Source of the DNA: Fusobacterium ulcerans
GTDB taxonomy: Bacteria; Fusobacteriota; Fusobacteriia; Fusobacteriales; Fusobacteriaceae
DNA length: 64,000 nt
Direction: 5' to 3'
Assembly: GCF_003019675.1 (NCBI RefSeq)
Contig: NZ_CP028105.1
Location: 1,132,282-1,196,281, forward strand
The position numbers were made by a program, and so were the translations under genes. Below, piece by piece: positions 10,096-19,008 of this stretch. Each line of letters begins with the position of its first letter. The stretch's first letter is position 1. Below the pieces are notes generated by a model. That model was not told the origin of the DNA and ran no database searches. It saw only the letters and a list, made by a program, of their open reading frames with translations.

Positions 10096-11838
10096 TTAAT
10101 TTTTTAAAGCTTTTTTAACTGCTGATCTTACAGCTCTGCTTGATACAGTAGCTCCTGTAACCATATCTACATCAGATGTCTGATTGTATATCATAGCAGG
10201 GATCATTTCATTTTCTACACCTTTAAAAATCATTTCTGTTTCTTTTGATTCCACTGCTTTTATACTGTCTATAAATCCATCTTTTACAACAACTTCAACA
10301 GTGATATCTCCATTATGTCCCTTGGATGTAGCTTTATAAGTTCCATCTTTATATTGTGCTTTCAATTCTGGATTAACTTTTACTGCTGTTTCAGATTTTT
10401 CAACATTTTTATTACCCATTAATTTGTCTTTACCAATATATTCAACTGATTGTTTTGCTGCTTGGCGACCAAAGATAATTATATCAGCAACAGCATTTCC
10501 ACCAAGTCTGTTAGCTCCATGTACTCCACCAGTTACTTCTCCAGCTGCATAAAGACCTTTTATCGCTTTATTATCTTTTCCTAAAACTTCAGTTTTTGAA
10601 TTAATTTTGATTCCACCCATAGTATGGTGAACTCCTGGTGCCACTGGAATTGCATAGAATGGTCCTTTTTCTAAAACAAATTTCATTCCTGTTGTTCTTC
10701 CAAACTCTTCATCTTTTCCATTTTTTACATAACCATTCCACTTAGCCACTGAATCTTCCAACACTTTAGGCTCTACAGAAATTTTTGCTGCAAGCTCTTT
10801 AAGATCTTTTCCAGTTATTAATATACCTATCTGATCCATTTCCTCTACAGCTTTCATTCTCTCTCTAAGTCCTTGATCAAATATTATATATACATATTCT
10901 TCAGGTTGCTCAAGAATAACTGCTGAAAGTTTATCTCTAGTTTCCATTTCACTAATGAAACGTACTCCTTTTTTATTTACAAATATAGCTCCATTACCTC
11001 TTACAGATTCAGAAATAACTTCAGCTTTAGACTGTTCAACAGTTGGATTAGTTTGAATATATTCCATATCTACTAATTCTGCCCCTGCTTTTTCAGCCAT
11101 TACTATTCCGCTTCCATCTGCTCCTGGGTGATTAGTTGTTATAAATCCTTTTAAATCTTTACGATATTTTGTATATAACTCCTCATTAGCAGCAAATCCA
11201 CCAGTAGCTATTACCACAGCTTTAGAAGAAATTTCAAGATCTTCATTTCTAACTAAATCTTTAGCTTTTACTCCTTCAACTTTTCCATCATTTATTACAA
11301 GGCTTTGAGCTTCAGTTCTATAAAGAACTGTTATATTTCTTTTTTCAACATTTCCTGCTAAAGTTTTAACAAGAACTCCACCTATACTTATTCCACCAGT
11401 TGGTCTATGCATACGAGGATTCTTCGCCCCTGCTCCTGCTCCAACATCATTTAAGTCCATTCCTATACCTTTTAACCATTCTACAGTTTCAGCAGAATTT
11501 TCAGTAAAATATTTTACTACTTCAGGATCATTTATATTTTTTCCACCTTTCATAGTATCTTCATAAAAATCTTTAACGCTGTCTGTTATCTTCATCTCTT
11601 TCTGAGTAGAAGTTTCTGCTGCATTTAATCCACCCTTTGATCTTACTGTATTTCCACCAGGAAAAGCCATTTTTTCAAGTAAGATAACATTAGCTCCAGC
11701 ATCAAAAGCTTCAATAGCAGCTGTCATTCCAGCTCCACCAGCACCTATTATTACTACATCAGTTTCATATTTTTTTGTTTCCCCAAAAATAGTTGTACAC
11801 AAAATTAGAATTCCAAAAAGTATTCCTATTTTCTTCAT
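10096..11838 (-). CDS. Exported fumarate-reductase-type flavoprotein with C-terminal FMN-binding domain
   Basis: A 580-residue protein with an N-terminal signal peptide (about 1-19). A FAD-binding FrdA/flavocytochrome-c domain follows, with the dinucleotide motif IGAGGAGMTAA near 32 and substrate-site histidines and arginines in HTMGG and AGEVTGGVHGANRLGGNA. The C-terminal FMN_bind domain (about 495-580) carries DMVTGATVSS. In that motif a threonine is covalently flavinylated by ApbE in known family members. An apbE gene occurs elsewhere in this window. The likely role is anaerobic reduction of fumarate, urocanate or a related enoate outside the cytoplasm. The true substrate is not evident. 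It is monocistronic with its own promoter and terminator. Confidence 0.88.
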   Translation of the reverse strand: MKKIGILFGILILCTTIFGETKKYETDVVIIGAGGAGMTAAIEAFDAGANVILLEKMAFPGGNTVRSKGGLNAAETSTQKEMKITDSVKDFYEDTMKGGKNINDPEVVKYFTENSAETVEWLKGIGMDLNDVGAGAGAKNPRMHRPTGGISIGGVLVKTLAGNVEKRNITVLYRTEAQSLVINDGKVEGVKAKDLVRNEDLEISSKAVVIATGGFAANEELYTKYRKDLKGFITTNHPGADGSGIVMAEKAGAELVDMEYIQTNPTVEQSKAEVISESVRGNGAIFVNKKGVRFISEMETRDKLSAVILEQPEEYVYIIFDQGLRERMKAVEEMDQIGILITGKDLKELAAKISVEPKVLEDSVAKWNGYVKNGKDEEFGRTTGMKFVLEKGPFYAIPVAPGVHHTMGGIKINSKTEVLGKDNKAIKGLYAAGEVTGGVHGANRLGGNAVADIIIFGRQAAKQSVEYIGKDKLMGNKNVEKSETAVKVNPELKAQYKDGTYKATSKGHNGDITVEVVVKDGFIDSIKAVESKETEMIFKGVENEMIPAMIYNQTSDVDMVTGATVSSRAVRSAVKKALKN

Positions 11839-11870
11839 CTATTCCTCCTTAATTTTTAGTTTTGTACTTT

Positions 11871-11899
11871 ATGATACCATTATATATCTTTTCAGTCAA
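11871..11899 (-). promoter_or_regulatory. Predicted promoter of the exported flavoprotein
   Basis: Minus-strand TTGACT (11894-11899), a 17-base spacer and an extended -10 TGGTATCAT (hexamer 11871-11876) lie about 33 bases before the start codon. Confidence 0.65.
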
Positions 11900-11985
11900 C
11901 ATAAAAACTAATTTTTTAGAACAGTTACACCGCTTTTACGACCTTTTTTGCGTTTTTTAGCTAGAATTTAAAATATACTTTATTT

Positions 11986-13851
11986 TTAATTTAATATTCT
12001 GTTTAATGTTCCTCTATCAATTCCCAATCTGATTGCCGTTTTAGTCTTATTATTTCCTTCTTCTTCAAGTATTTCTTTTACTATTTTTTTTTCAATCTCT
12101 CTAAGTGTCATATTTGAAAATTCATCTTTTTTTCTTTCCTGTTTTCCTAATGGAAGAAGATTTAATATCTTATCATCTGAAAGTTTTAAATTTATTTTTA
12201 AAACTACTACTCTTTTTATTATATTTTCAAGTTCCCTTACATTTCCAGGAAAAGAATATTCAGATAATTTTTCCAATATATTTGTAAATCTTTCTGCTTC
12301 AAAAAGGTTCAACCCAAGAAGTTCTTTTTCCAATATGTGCTTCCCTGTGATAACAATATCTTCTTTTCTTTTTCTCAATGGAATAGTTTCTACTTCTAAT
12401 ACATTTAATCTATAAAAAAGATCTGTTCTGAACTCTCCTTTATCACACAATAAAGAAAGATCTTTATTAGTTGCAGCTATAACTCTCACATCTACATATA
12501 TAGTATCTTCCCCTCCGACTCTTCTAAAACATTTTTCTTGAAGTACTCTTAAAAATTTATTTTGAAGATGATATGGAATTTCTGATATTTCATCTAAAAA
12601 TATAGTTCCTTTATCTGCAAGTTCAAATAAACCTTTTTTCCCTCTTCTCCTTGCTCCTGTAAACGCTCCTTCTTCATATCCAAAAAGCTCACTCTCTATG
12701 AGATTTTCTGAAATATTAGCACAGTTAAATGCCACAAAAGATTCTCCTCTTCTTCTGCTTTCATTATGGATACTTTGAGCAAAAAGTTCTTTTCCCGTTC
12801 CACTTTCTCCTGTTATCAATATAGTATTTTCTGTTTCAGCATAATGCTTAGCAATCTTTTTTACCTCTTCAAAATTTTTATTACAAGTTACCAAATCTTT
12901 CCAAGTATGTTTAGCTGAAAATTCTACATTAACTAAAGATTTTCTTAAAATGTTTGCTGATTCTTCAATATTTTTAAATCTTCTAAATATGAATAAAAAA
13001 CTATTTTTATTTTCTGACTGCTGTACAGGAGTTATATCCATAGAAACTTTCTCTTTTTTAGTATCAATCAATATATTCTTTACTTCATTTCTCAATTCTA
13101 ATATAAATTTTCTATCCACTTCTTGTACAAGATCAAAAATATTATCATCAATATACACTTTATTACTAAATAATCTATTTCCCATAGAGTTATAATGACT
13201 TATTTTTCCCTCACTATCTGTATATATCATTCCACAATCAGTATTATTAAGAATAGCTGTTAAATATCTATTTTTTATTTTTTCATTTTCTTTAAATTCC
13301 AGCATTTTTTTAGCTTCCTCAAAAGCCTTTTGAATAGAATTATATTCTGATTTTATAAGATAAAAATCTATATAATATGATTTTTTTTCTAAAGTATTTA
13401 AAAGAACTGTATCTCCTATGAAAATTTTTACCTTTTTTTCATATATAAGTTCTTCAAGAGTATTTAAATATTTATCATAATTCTGTTCTTCATCAAATAT
13501 TACTTCATATGTTTCCTTGAATCCAACTATATTAGCAAGATAACTGCATTTAGACACTGCATTTCTATATCCTACTATTCCTAAAGGTGCATCTGTTTTT
13601 TCTATTTTTTTCAAAGTCTTTAGTATTTCTATACTAGATATTTCTATTTCTATCACTGTAAGTGAGGTATTTTCTCTTATTATTTTGGCTGTTCCACCTC
13701 TGGTTATAACTATTTCTCCATCATTATTCTGAAAATCCTTAGCTACTTTTACAGCTTCTGTCAAATTTGCATATTTTTTTATTAAAAATTTATCTCTTTC
13801 TTCATGTTCCAAAAAATCTTTATATGGTGCAAGCAAACATATCCTTTTCAT
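11986..13851 (-). CDS. Sigma-54-dependent activator with PrpR N-terminal sensor
   Basis: A 621-residue enhancer-binding protein. Residues 1-185 match the PrpR-N type sensor, which binds small organic acids in relatives. A PAS-like segment spans about 195-300 and an AAA+ domain about 315-545. The Walker A is GESGTGKE (348-355) and the sigma-54 contact loop GAFTGA (395-400) is intact. A Fis-type HTH ends the protein (598-619). It is divergent from the dehydratase-permease operon, whose upstream region carries a canonical -24/-12 promoter. Its direct target is therefore almost certainly that operon, and the inducer may be a sugar acid or keto acid. The start has a TTGGAGG site. Confidence 0.92.
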   Translation of the reverse strand: MKRICLLAPYKDFLEHEERDKFLIKKYANLTEAVKVAKDFQNNDGEIVITRGGTAKIIRENTSLTVIEIEISSIEILKTLKKIEKTDAPLGIVGYRNAVSKCSYLANIVGFKETYEVIFDEEQNYDKYLNTLEELIYEKKVKIFIGDTVLLNTLEKKSYYIDFYLIKSEYNSIQKAFEEAKKMLEFKENEKIKNRYLTAILNNTDCGMIYTDSEGKISHYNSMGNRLFSNKVYIDDNIFDLVQEVDRKFILELRNEVKNILIDTKKEKVSMDITPVQQSENKNSFLFIFRRFKNIEESANILRKSLVNVEFSAKHTWKDLVTCNKNFEEVKKIAKHYAETENTILITGESGTGKELFAQSIHNESRRRGESFVAFNCANISENLIESELFGYEEGAFTGARRRGKKGLFELADKGTIFLDEISEIPYHLQNKFLRVLQEKCFRRVGGEDTIYVDVRVIAATNKDLSLLCDKGEFRTDLFYRLNVLEVETIPLRKRKEDIVITGKHILEKELLGLNLFEAERFTNILEKLSEYSFPGNVRELENIIKRVVVLKINLKLSDDKILNLLPLGKQERKKDEFSNMTLREIEKKIVKEILEEEGNNKTKTAIRLGIDRGTLNRILN

Positions 13852-13910
13852 TTTTCCTCCAAGCTGAAATTTACAGCAGTAAAATACATCGTTTTATAAA
13901 TATAATTAAT

Positions 13911-13916
13911 ATTATA
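13911..13916 (-). promoter_or_regulatory. Possible -10 box of the sigma-54 activator gene
   Basis: The minus strand shows an extended -10 element TGATATAAT about 60 bases upstream of the activator start codon. No good -35 is visible at 17 bases. Confidence 0.35.
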
Positions 13917-13940
13917 TCATTATTTTTTTATTTTTATAAT

Positions 13941-13966
13941 ACTATGAACTAAATTTATTCAATAGT
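13941..13966. promoter_or_regulatory. Candidate enhancer site for the PrpR-type activator
   Basis: An imperfect inverted repeat (ACTATGAA at 13941-13948, TTCAATAGT at 13958-13966) lies 30-55 bases upstream of the -24 element in the divergent gap. It is the best dyad there, but the distance is shorter than usual for an enhancer site and binding is not proven. Confidence 0.3.
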
Positions 13967-13996
13967 TCCAATTATTTTTTATTTTTTTCAAAATTA

Positions 13997-14011
13997 TGGC
14001 ATAAAAATTGC
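13997..14011 (+). promoter_or_regulatory. Sigma-54 (-24/-12) promoter of the dehydratase-permease operon
   Basis: TGGCA at 13997-14001 and TTGC at 14008-14011 match the consensus. Exactly 10 bases separate the invariant GG and GC dinucleotides. It lies 44 bases before the first gene, directly opposite a sigma-54 activator gene. Confidence 0.9.
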
Positions 14012-14054
14012 TTTATATATTTGTGACAGATAACGAAATTCAAGGAGGATTAAA

Positions 14055-14348
14055 ATGGAAAAACAAGGTGTTATAGTAACAAAAAATGACTCTTTAGCTA
14101 CTGCTACTGTCGATTTAAAAAAAGGAGATATTGCTAAAATGTTTCTGGGAGATGAAATAATCGAGGTAGTTATGAAAGAAGATGTTAAATTTGGTCACAA
14201 GTTTGCTATCAAAGATATTAAAAAAGGGGAGCATGTTATAAAGTACAGTGAAAGTATCGGAACTGCAACTAAGGACATTTCTGTGGGAGAGCACGTTCAT
14301 GTTCATAATGTAGAAAGTGACAGAGGAAGAGGAGATAAAAAACACTAA
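14055..14348 (+). CDS. UxaA-family dehydratase, small SAF-domain subunit
   Basis: A 97-residue SAF domain that corresponds to the N-terminal part of altronate/galactarate dehydratases, here a separate gene. The segment around GHKFAIKDIKKGEHVIKYSE is characteristic of the family. It is 45 bases upstream of the large subunit gene. The same small/large split is known for altronate-type dehydratases and for (R)-sulfolactate sulfo-lyase (SuyAB), so sequence alone leaves the substrate open. A strong AAGGAGG site precedes the ATG. Confidence 0.85.
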   Translation: MEKQGVIVTKNDSLATATVDLKKGDIAKMFLGDEIIEVVMKEDVKFGHKFAIKDIKKGEHVIKYSESIGTATKDISVGEHVHVHNVESDRGRGDKKH

Positions 14349-14393
14349 TAAATATTCTAAATATAGAAATTAAAAAATCAGGAGGAAATTATT

Positions 14394-15551
14394 ATGAAAT
14401 TCATGGGATACAGAAGAAATGATGGAAAAGTAGGAATAAGAAATTATGTACTTATTTTAGCAACGAGTGTATGTTCTAACAAGTTAGCAGAAGATATTTC
14501 AAATGCTGTTGAAGGAAGTACTCATATCAATAACACTTTTGGCTGTTGTCAATTAGGTGGAGATGCCAGACTTACATTAAAAACAGTTGTTAATACAGGA
14601 ATTCACCCAAATGTAGGAGCTGTTTTAGTTGTTGGACTTGGATGTGAAGGAACAGAACCTTTAGAGGTATACAACGAAATCAAAAAAACTGGAAAGCCAG
14701 TAGAAATGATAACTATCCAAGGAGAAGGTGGAACACTTAAAGCCTATGCAAAAGGAGTTTCTATTTCTAGAAAATTTGCTCAAGAACTTTCATTAGAGAA
14801 AAAAGTAGAATGTGATATATCAGAACTTATACTAGGAATGGAATGTGGAGGTTCTGACACTACATCAGGATTAGCTTCAAATCCTACTTGTGGAGTTGCA
14901 TCTGATATACTTGTAGGAATGGGAGGAACTAGTATTCTATCTGAAACTACAGAATTTATTGGAGCTGAACATGTAGTAGCAAGAAGAGGTATAAATGAAA
15001 AAGTTTCTCAGGAAATCCTAGATTTAGTAAGAGGATGTGAAGAGAGAGCAATGGCATTAGGAGAAGATATCAGAGGTGGACAGCCTACGCCAGGAAATAT
15101 TGAAGGAGGACTTACTTCTATAGAAGAAAAATCTCTTGGATGTATTCATAAGTCTGGAACTGCACCATTCAAAGGTGTACTTCAGTATGCAGATATACCA
15201 TCTGAAAAAGGACTTTTCATCATGGATACTCCAGGACAAGATATTGAATCTATAACAGGAATGGTAGCTGGTGGAGCTCAGGTAGTTATATTTACAACAG
15301 GTAGAGGAACTCCTACTGGAAATCCTTTAGCACCTGTAATTAAACTTACTGGTAACTATCATACATTTAAAAATATGGAAGACAATATAGACTTTGATGT
15401 ATCTGAAATAGTTTCTGGCCACAAGACTATAAAAGAAATGGGAGAACAGTTATTTGAAGAAATAGTGGAAGTATGTAATGGAAAAATTACTAAAGCTGAA
15501 GCTTTAAAACATAGAGAATTCTGTATTTATAAAATAGCACCAACATTCTAA
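14394..15551 (+). CDS. UxaA-family dehydratase, large catalytic subunit
   Basis: A 385-residue C-terminal UxaA domain, expected to eliminate water (or sulfite in SuyB relatives) from a hydroxy acid using a metal centre. Family elements seen are GYRRNDGKVGIRNYV at the start, GGSDTTSG near 150 and TTGRGTPTGNPLAPVIK near 300. Several conserved cysteines occur (for example near 44-45 and 144). It works with the small SAF subunit upstream. The downstream KdgT permease argues for a hexonate or keto-deoxy acid pathway, but no aldolase or kinase for 2-keto-3-deoxygluconate is next to it. Regulation is by the divergent sigma-54 activator. Confidence 0.85.
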   Translation: MKFMGYRRNDGKVGIRNYVLILATSVCSNKLAEDISNAVEGSTHINNTFGCCQLGGDARLTLKTVVNTGIHPNVGAVLVVGLGCEGTEPLEVYNEIKKTGKPVEMITIQGEGGTLKAYAKGVSISRKFAQELSLEKKVECDISELILGMECGGSDTTSGLASNPTCGVASDILVGMGGTSILSETTEFIGAEHVVARRGINEKVSQEILDLVRGCEERAMALGEDIRGGQPTPGNIEGGLTSIEEKSLGCIHKSGTAPFKGVLQYADIPSEKGLFIMDTPGQDIESITGMVAGGAQVVIFTTGRGTPTGNPLAPVIKLTGNYHTFKNMEDNIDFDVSEIVSGHKTIKEMGEQLFEEIVEVCNGKITKAEALKHREFCIYKIAPTF

Positions 15552-15571
15552 TAATATAAGGGGCGAGTTAT

Positions 15572-16519
15572 ATGAAAATAAAAAAAAGTATTGAAAGAAT
15601 TCCTGGTGGAATGATGGTAGTACCTCTTATAATTGGTGCTGTAATGAATACATTCTGCCCACAGATTTTGGATATAGGTAGTTTTACTACCAACTTAGCT
15701 AGAGGTGCAATGCCTATATTGGCAGTTTTCTTAGTATGTATGGGAGCTGAAATAAATCTTAAAGCAGCTCCGCAAGTTATAAAAAAAGGATCTGTTATTA
15801 CAATTTCTAAATTTATAATTGGAGCTTTAATTGGTATTCTTGTAAGTAAATTTTTAGGACCTAATGGATTATTTGGTCTTTCAGCATTAGCTATAATATC
15901 TGCAATGACAAATAGTAATGGTGGACTTTATGCTGCTCTTACTGGTGAATTTGGAGATGCTACTGACACTGGAGCTATCGCGATAGTTTCATTAAATGAT
16001 GGCCCTTTCCTTACTATGATAGCTCTTGGAAGTGCTGGAGTTGCTGCAATTCCCTTCTCTATCTTAATTGGAGCAATCATTCCTATTCTTTTGGGAGCTT
16101 TGCTTGGAAATCTTGATGAAGATATGAAGGAATTCCTAGTAAAAGCAGGTGGTGTTATGATTCCTTTCTTTGCTTTTGGACTTGGATGTGGAATAAATCT
16201 TTCTATGCTTGTAAAAGCTGGTTTTCCGGGATTAATCTTAGGGCTTATGACTGTAGTTATCGGAGGGATATTCAATATATTCTTTGACAAAATCACTGGA
16301 GGAAGTGGAATAGCTGGTGCTGCAATTTCCAGCACATCAGGTAACGCTGTAGCTACTCCTTTGGCAATAGCAGCTATGGATCCAAGACTTCTGGAAACAG
16401 CTAAAATAGCTACTGCTCAGGTTGCTGCTTCAACTATACTCACAGCATTCTTAGTTCCTGTTTTGACCACTTATGTTTATAAGTATAACCAAAAGAAAAA
16501 GAAAGCTGTTAAAGTTTAA
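15572..16519 (+). CDS. kdgT: 2-keto-3-deoxygluconate permease family transporter
   Basis: A 315-residue integral membrane protein with about ten hydrophobic segments. The family stretches [26 protein letters not shown] and [16 protein letters not shown] are visible. KdgT proteins import 2-keto-3-deoxygluconate with protons. It is the third gene of the sigma-54 operon, 20 bases after the dehydratase, and most likely imports the dehydratase substrate or a related sugar acid. The gene symbol is by family, not by demonstrated substrate. Confidence 0.85.
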   Translation: MKIKKSIERIPGGMMVVPLIIGAVMNTFCPQILDIGSFTTNLARGAMPILAVFLVCMGAEINLKAAPQVIKKGSVITISKFIIGALIGILVSKFLGPNGLFGLSALAIISAMTNSNGGLYAALTGEFGDATDTGAIAIVSLNDGPFLTMIALGSAGVAAIPFSILIGAIIPILLGALLGNLDEDMKEFLVKAGGVMIPFFAFGLGCGINLSMLVKAGFPGLILGLMTVVIGGIFNIFFDKITGGSGIAGAAISSTSGNAVATPLAIAAMDPRLLETAKIATAQVAASTILTAFLVPVLTTYVYKYNQKKKKAVKV

Positions 16520-16528
16520 ATAAATTGT

Positions 16529-16556
16529 AAAAGGCTGATTATTAAATCAGCCTTTT
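16529..16556. terminator. Bidirectional terminator between convergent genes
   Basis: AAGGCTGATT and AATCAGCCTT form a 10-bp stem with a 4-base loop. It is flanked by A and T runs that serve both strands. The stop codon of the minus-strand EAL gene lies inside the stem. Confidence 0.9.
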
Positions 16557-18814
16557 ATATTATAATATTTAATTTCAAATTCTTCCACTGGCATAGGTCT
16601 GTCATAAATATAGCCCTGAACCATATCGCAATTTACACTCTTTAAAAATTCCAATTGTTCCAAAGTTTCTACGCCCTCTGCAACAGTCTTCATTTTCAAT
16701 TCACTTGCCATATTTATAACATTTCTAATAATTATATCTCCTCTTTTATTATTCTCCAGATTTTCAAAAAACAATCTATCAATTTTCAAAACTCCTAGAG
16801 ATACATCTTTTAGTAGATTTAACGAAGAATATCCTGAGCCAAAGTCATCTATTGAACATATATATCCATACTTTGTTAATTTTTTTACAATTCCAGATAT
16901 CACTTCATATTTTTCAAAGAAAATACTTTCAGTAAATTCTAATTCCACTGTATTATCTGGCAGATCATATTTATTCTTTGTTTCAATATATTCTTCTGCA
17001 AAATTTGGATTATACAGCTGTCTCTTTGAAACATTTACTGAAATAGGAAATACTTTTAATCCTCTATCCAGCCATTTTCTTTGGAGCTTACATACCTCTT
17101 CATGCATATATTTATCTATGCTTACAATAAAATCATTCTTTTCAAATAATGGTATAAATTCGCCAGGAGAAATATATCCCTCATTGGTTTTCCATCTTAC
17201 CAGGGCTTCTCCTCCTTCAGCTTTTCCTGATTCTAAAGAATATTTCGGCTGTATAAATACAATAAATTCTCCATTTTTTAAAGCTTCCTCTTTTCTAAGC
17301 TCCATATCCTGCTCTCTAATTAAAAGTTCACCCATAATTTTATTATAGAAAACAAGTTTTTTAGTTTTACTGTCTTTTGCATGTTTACGAGCCATATTAG
17401 CTCTATCCAACATTGTATTTACATCATTTTTTTCACAATCTTCTCTACAACACACCCCACCATAGATATCTAAATGATATTCCATGTCTCGTACATAACT
17501 ATTACTGCTCATTTTTTTGATTATGTCATTCAATTCCTCTTCAAGTACATCTTTATCTTGATACTCAAGCATTACTACAAAATTATCTGCACTTACTCTT
17601 GCCACCAAAGACTCTTTATTGAAAGAGTATCTAAGTTCCTCTGCTATTCCTTGTATTATCTTATCTCCAGTTTTATAACTGAATACATCATTTATCATTT
17701 TAAAATTTCTGATATCCATATAAAAAACAGCAAATTTTTTCAATGGTCTATCTTTTAAAAGCCTGTTTCCTTCTATTTTAAATTTAACAAAATTCATAAG
17801 TCCTGTAAGAGAGTCATTGTATGCTATTTTTTCTATTTCTTTCTCATATTTTGTTCTTGAAAACAGATAAAGCCATGTTCCTATTCCCACTACAAGTATA
17901 ATGAAAAGACATAAAAACAATGCTCTTGCTACTATATTATTTGAAGCTTTTTCTACTGCTGAAAGAGGAATTACTGAAACTACATACCAGTCTTCTACAT
18001 TTTTTACTGGAACATAACTTATAACCCTTTCCATTCCTCTATATTCCATTATTTTTATTCCAGCTTTATCTTCCAACAAATCTTTTCTAACTTTATCTGT
18101 CTCTTCTTGAGTATTTTCCTTACATAAAATATCAAAAAAATTATTTATATCTTTGCTGCTGTTTATATTTTTAGGTCTGAATAAAAGGTCTCCATAAGCA
18201 TTTACAACATAAGAATACCCTACCCCATCATAAAAAGAAAGCTCATATTCATCATACAGTGTTTCTACATCTCTGCTTTTCATAAGAAGAGCTTCTCTAT
18301 CTCCATAAATATTTATTTTTTTATAAATATTTACTTCTCTTCTTCCTGTTATTGTATTATATCTTGGTCCTTCTACTCCTCTTTTTGTATATGCTCCCAT
18401 GTCTATTGAGTCTAATTGTTTTTTCCATGTTTTTTTACTTCTTTTATCAAACTTATACATTTCTCCATTATCTAAGATAACCATAAACGACGTTTTATAT
18501 TTCTCATAAAGTCTATTTAATACTGTTGATATATCTTCTTCTGAAAATCCATCTCTCAATTCTATTTCCATTATACAGTCAGCAGCTTCAACTTTTACTC
18601 TATCAGCTTCTAAGAATAAAGCAAACTTATCTGCACTTTGAATTGTTATTTCAGATATATTCCCTAAAGTATCAGAAAGTATAGAATCTTTTACTTTATT
18701 AACAAACGAAAAAGAAAGAGCTGCTATAAATATCACCGCTCCTACAGCTAATAATGTTATTAGTTCCCTTATTCCACTTTTTCTTTCTTCTCCCATATTT
18801 CTCTCCAAAGACAT
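16547..18814 (-). CDS. Membrane cyclic-di-GMP phosphodiesterase (Cache-GGDEF-EAL)
   Basis: A 755-residue protein with an N-terminal membrane segment (about 20-40), an extracytoplasmic Cache-like sensor and a second membrane segment (about 295-315). A degenerate GGDEF domain (SADNF at the active site) and an intact EAL domain follow. EAL catalytic residues are all visible: EALVRW, the Asn of SVNVSKRQ, the Glu of ELEFTES, DDFGSGYSS, the Lys of LKIDR, the Glu of VAEGVET and QGYIYDRP. It should hydrolyse c-di-GMP in response to an external signal. An alternative ATG at 18799 has a better ribosome binding site (GGAGAG). A terminator is shared with kdgT. Confidence 0.9.
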   Translation of the reverse strand: MSLERNMGEERKSGIRELITLLAVGAVIFIAALSFSFVNKVKDSILSDTLGNISEITIQSADKFALFLEADRVKVEAADCIMEIELRDGFSEEDISTVLNRLYEKYKTSFMVILDNGEMYKFDKRSKKTWKKQLDSIDMGAYTKRGVEGPRYNTITGRREVNIYKKINIYGDREALLMKSRDVETLYDEYELSFYDGVGYSYVVNAYGDLLFRPKNINSSKDINNFFDILCKENTQEETDKVRKDLLEDKAGIKIMEYRGMERVISYVPVKNVEDWYVVSVIPLSAVEKASNNIVARALFLCLFIILVVGIGTWLYLFSRTKYEKEIEKIAYNDSLTGLMNFVKFKIEGNRLLKDRPLKKFAVFYMDIRNFKMINDVFSYKTGDKIIQGIAEELRYSFNKESLVARVSADNFVVMLEYQDKDVLEEELNDIIKKMSSNSYVRDMEYHLDIYGGVCCREDCEKNDVNTMLDRANMARKHAKDSKTKKLVFYNKIMGELLIREQDMELRKEEALKNGEFIVFIQPKYSLESGKAEGGEALVRWKTNEGYISPGEFIPLFEKNDFIVSIDKYMHEEVCKLQRKWLDRGLKVFPISVNVSKRQLYNPNFAEEYIETKNKYDLPDNTVELEFTESIFFEKYEVISGIVKKLTKYGYICSIDDFGSGYSSLNLLKDVSLGVLKIDRLFFENLENNKRGDIIIRNVINMASELKMKTVAEGVETLEQLEFLKSVNCDMVQGYIYDRPMPVEEFEIKYYNIKG

Positions 18815-18922
18815 CTCATCTTTTTAAATATATCTCTTTATTTTCAAGTAAATTCTAAAGTTGTTTTTTGCTTTGCAGTTTAATCATTTTATTAAGTAAA
18901 AATATTCTTTAATATCAATAAC

Positions 18923-18951
18923 AGTTTAGCTTATATACTGTCTAAAGTCAA
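18923..18951 (-). promoter_or_regulatory. Possible promoter of the EAL gene
   Basis: TTGACT (18946-18951), 17 bases, then TAAACT (18923-18928) on the minus strand. The leader to the start codon would be about 110 bases. Confidence 0.4.
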
Positions 18952-18976
18952 GAAATTAAGAAATATTTCATATATT

Positions 18977-19003
18977 GAAAAGAGGATCTTAAACTGACCC
19001 TCT
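18977..19003 (-). terminator. Terminator of the broken GGDEF-EAL gene
   Basis: AGAGGGTC and GATCCTCT pair over 8 bases (one G-T) around a 7-base loop, followed by TTTTC on the minus strand. The stop codon is 6 bases upstream. Confidence 0.75.
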
Positions 19004-19008
19004 GTTTC

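Noticed and set aside
11935-11970. A relatively GC-rich block (near ACCGC, ACGACC, TTGCG) in an AT-rich gap
   Set aside because: No inverted repeat, terminator or known motif was found. It may be a regulator site but there is no support.
13863-13877. GCTG/CAGC small dyad in the activator leader
   Set aside because: Short and close to the ribosome site; more likely chance than an operator.
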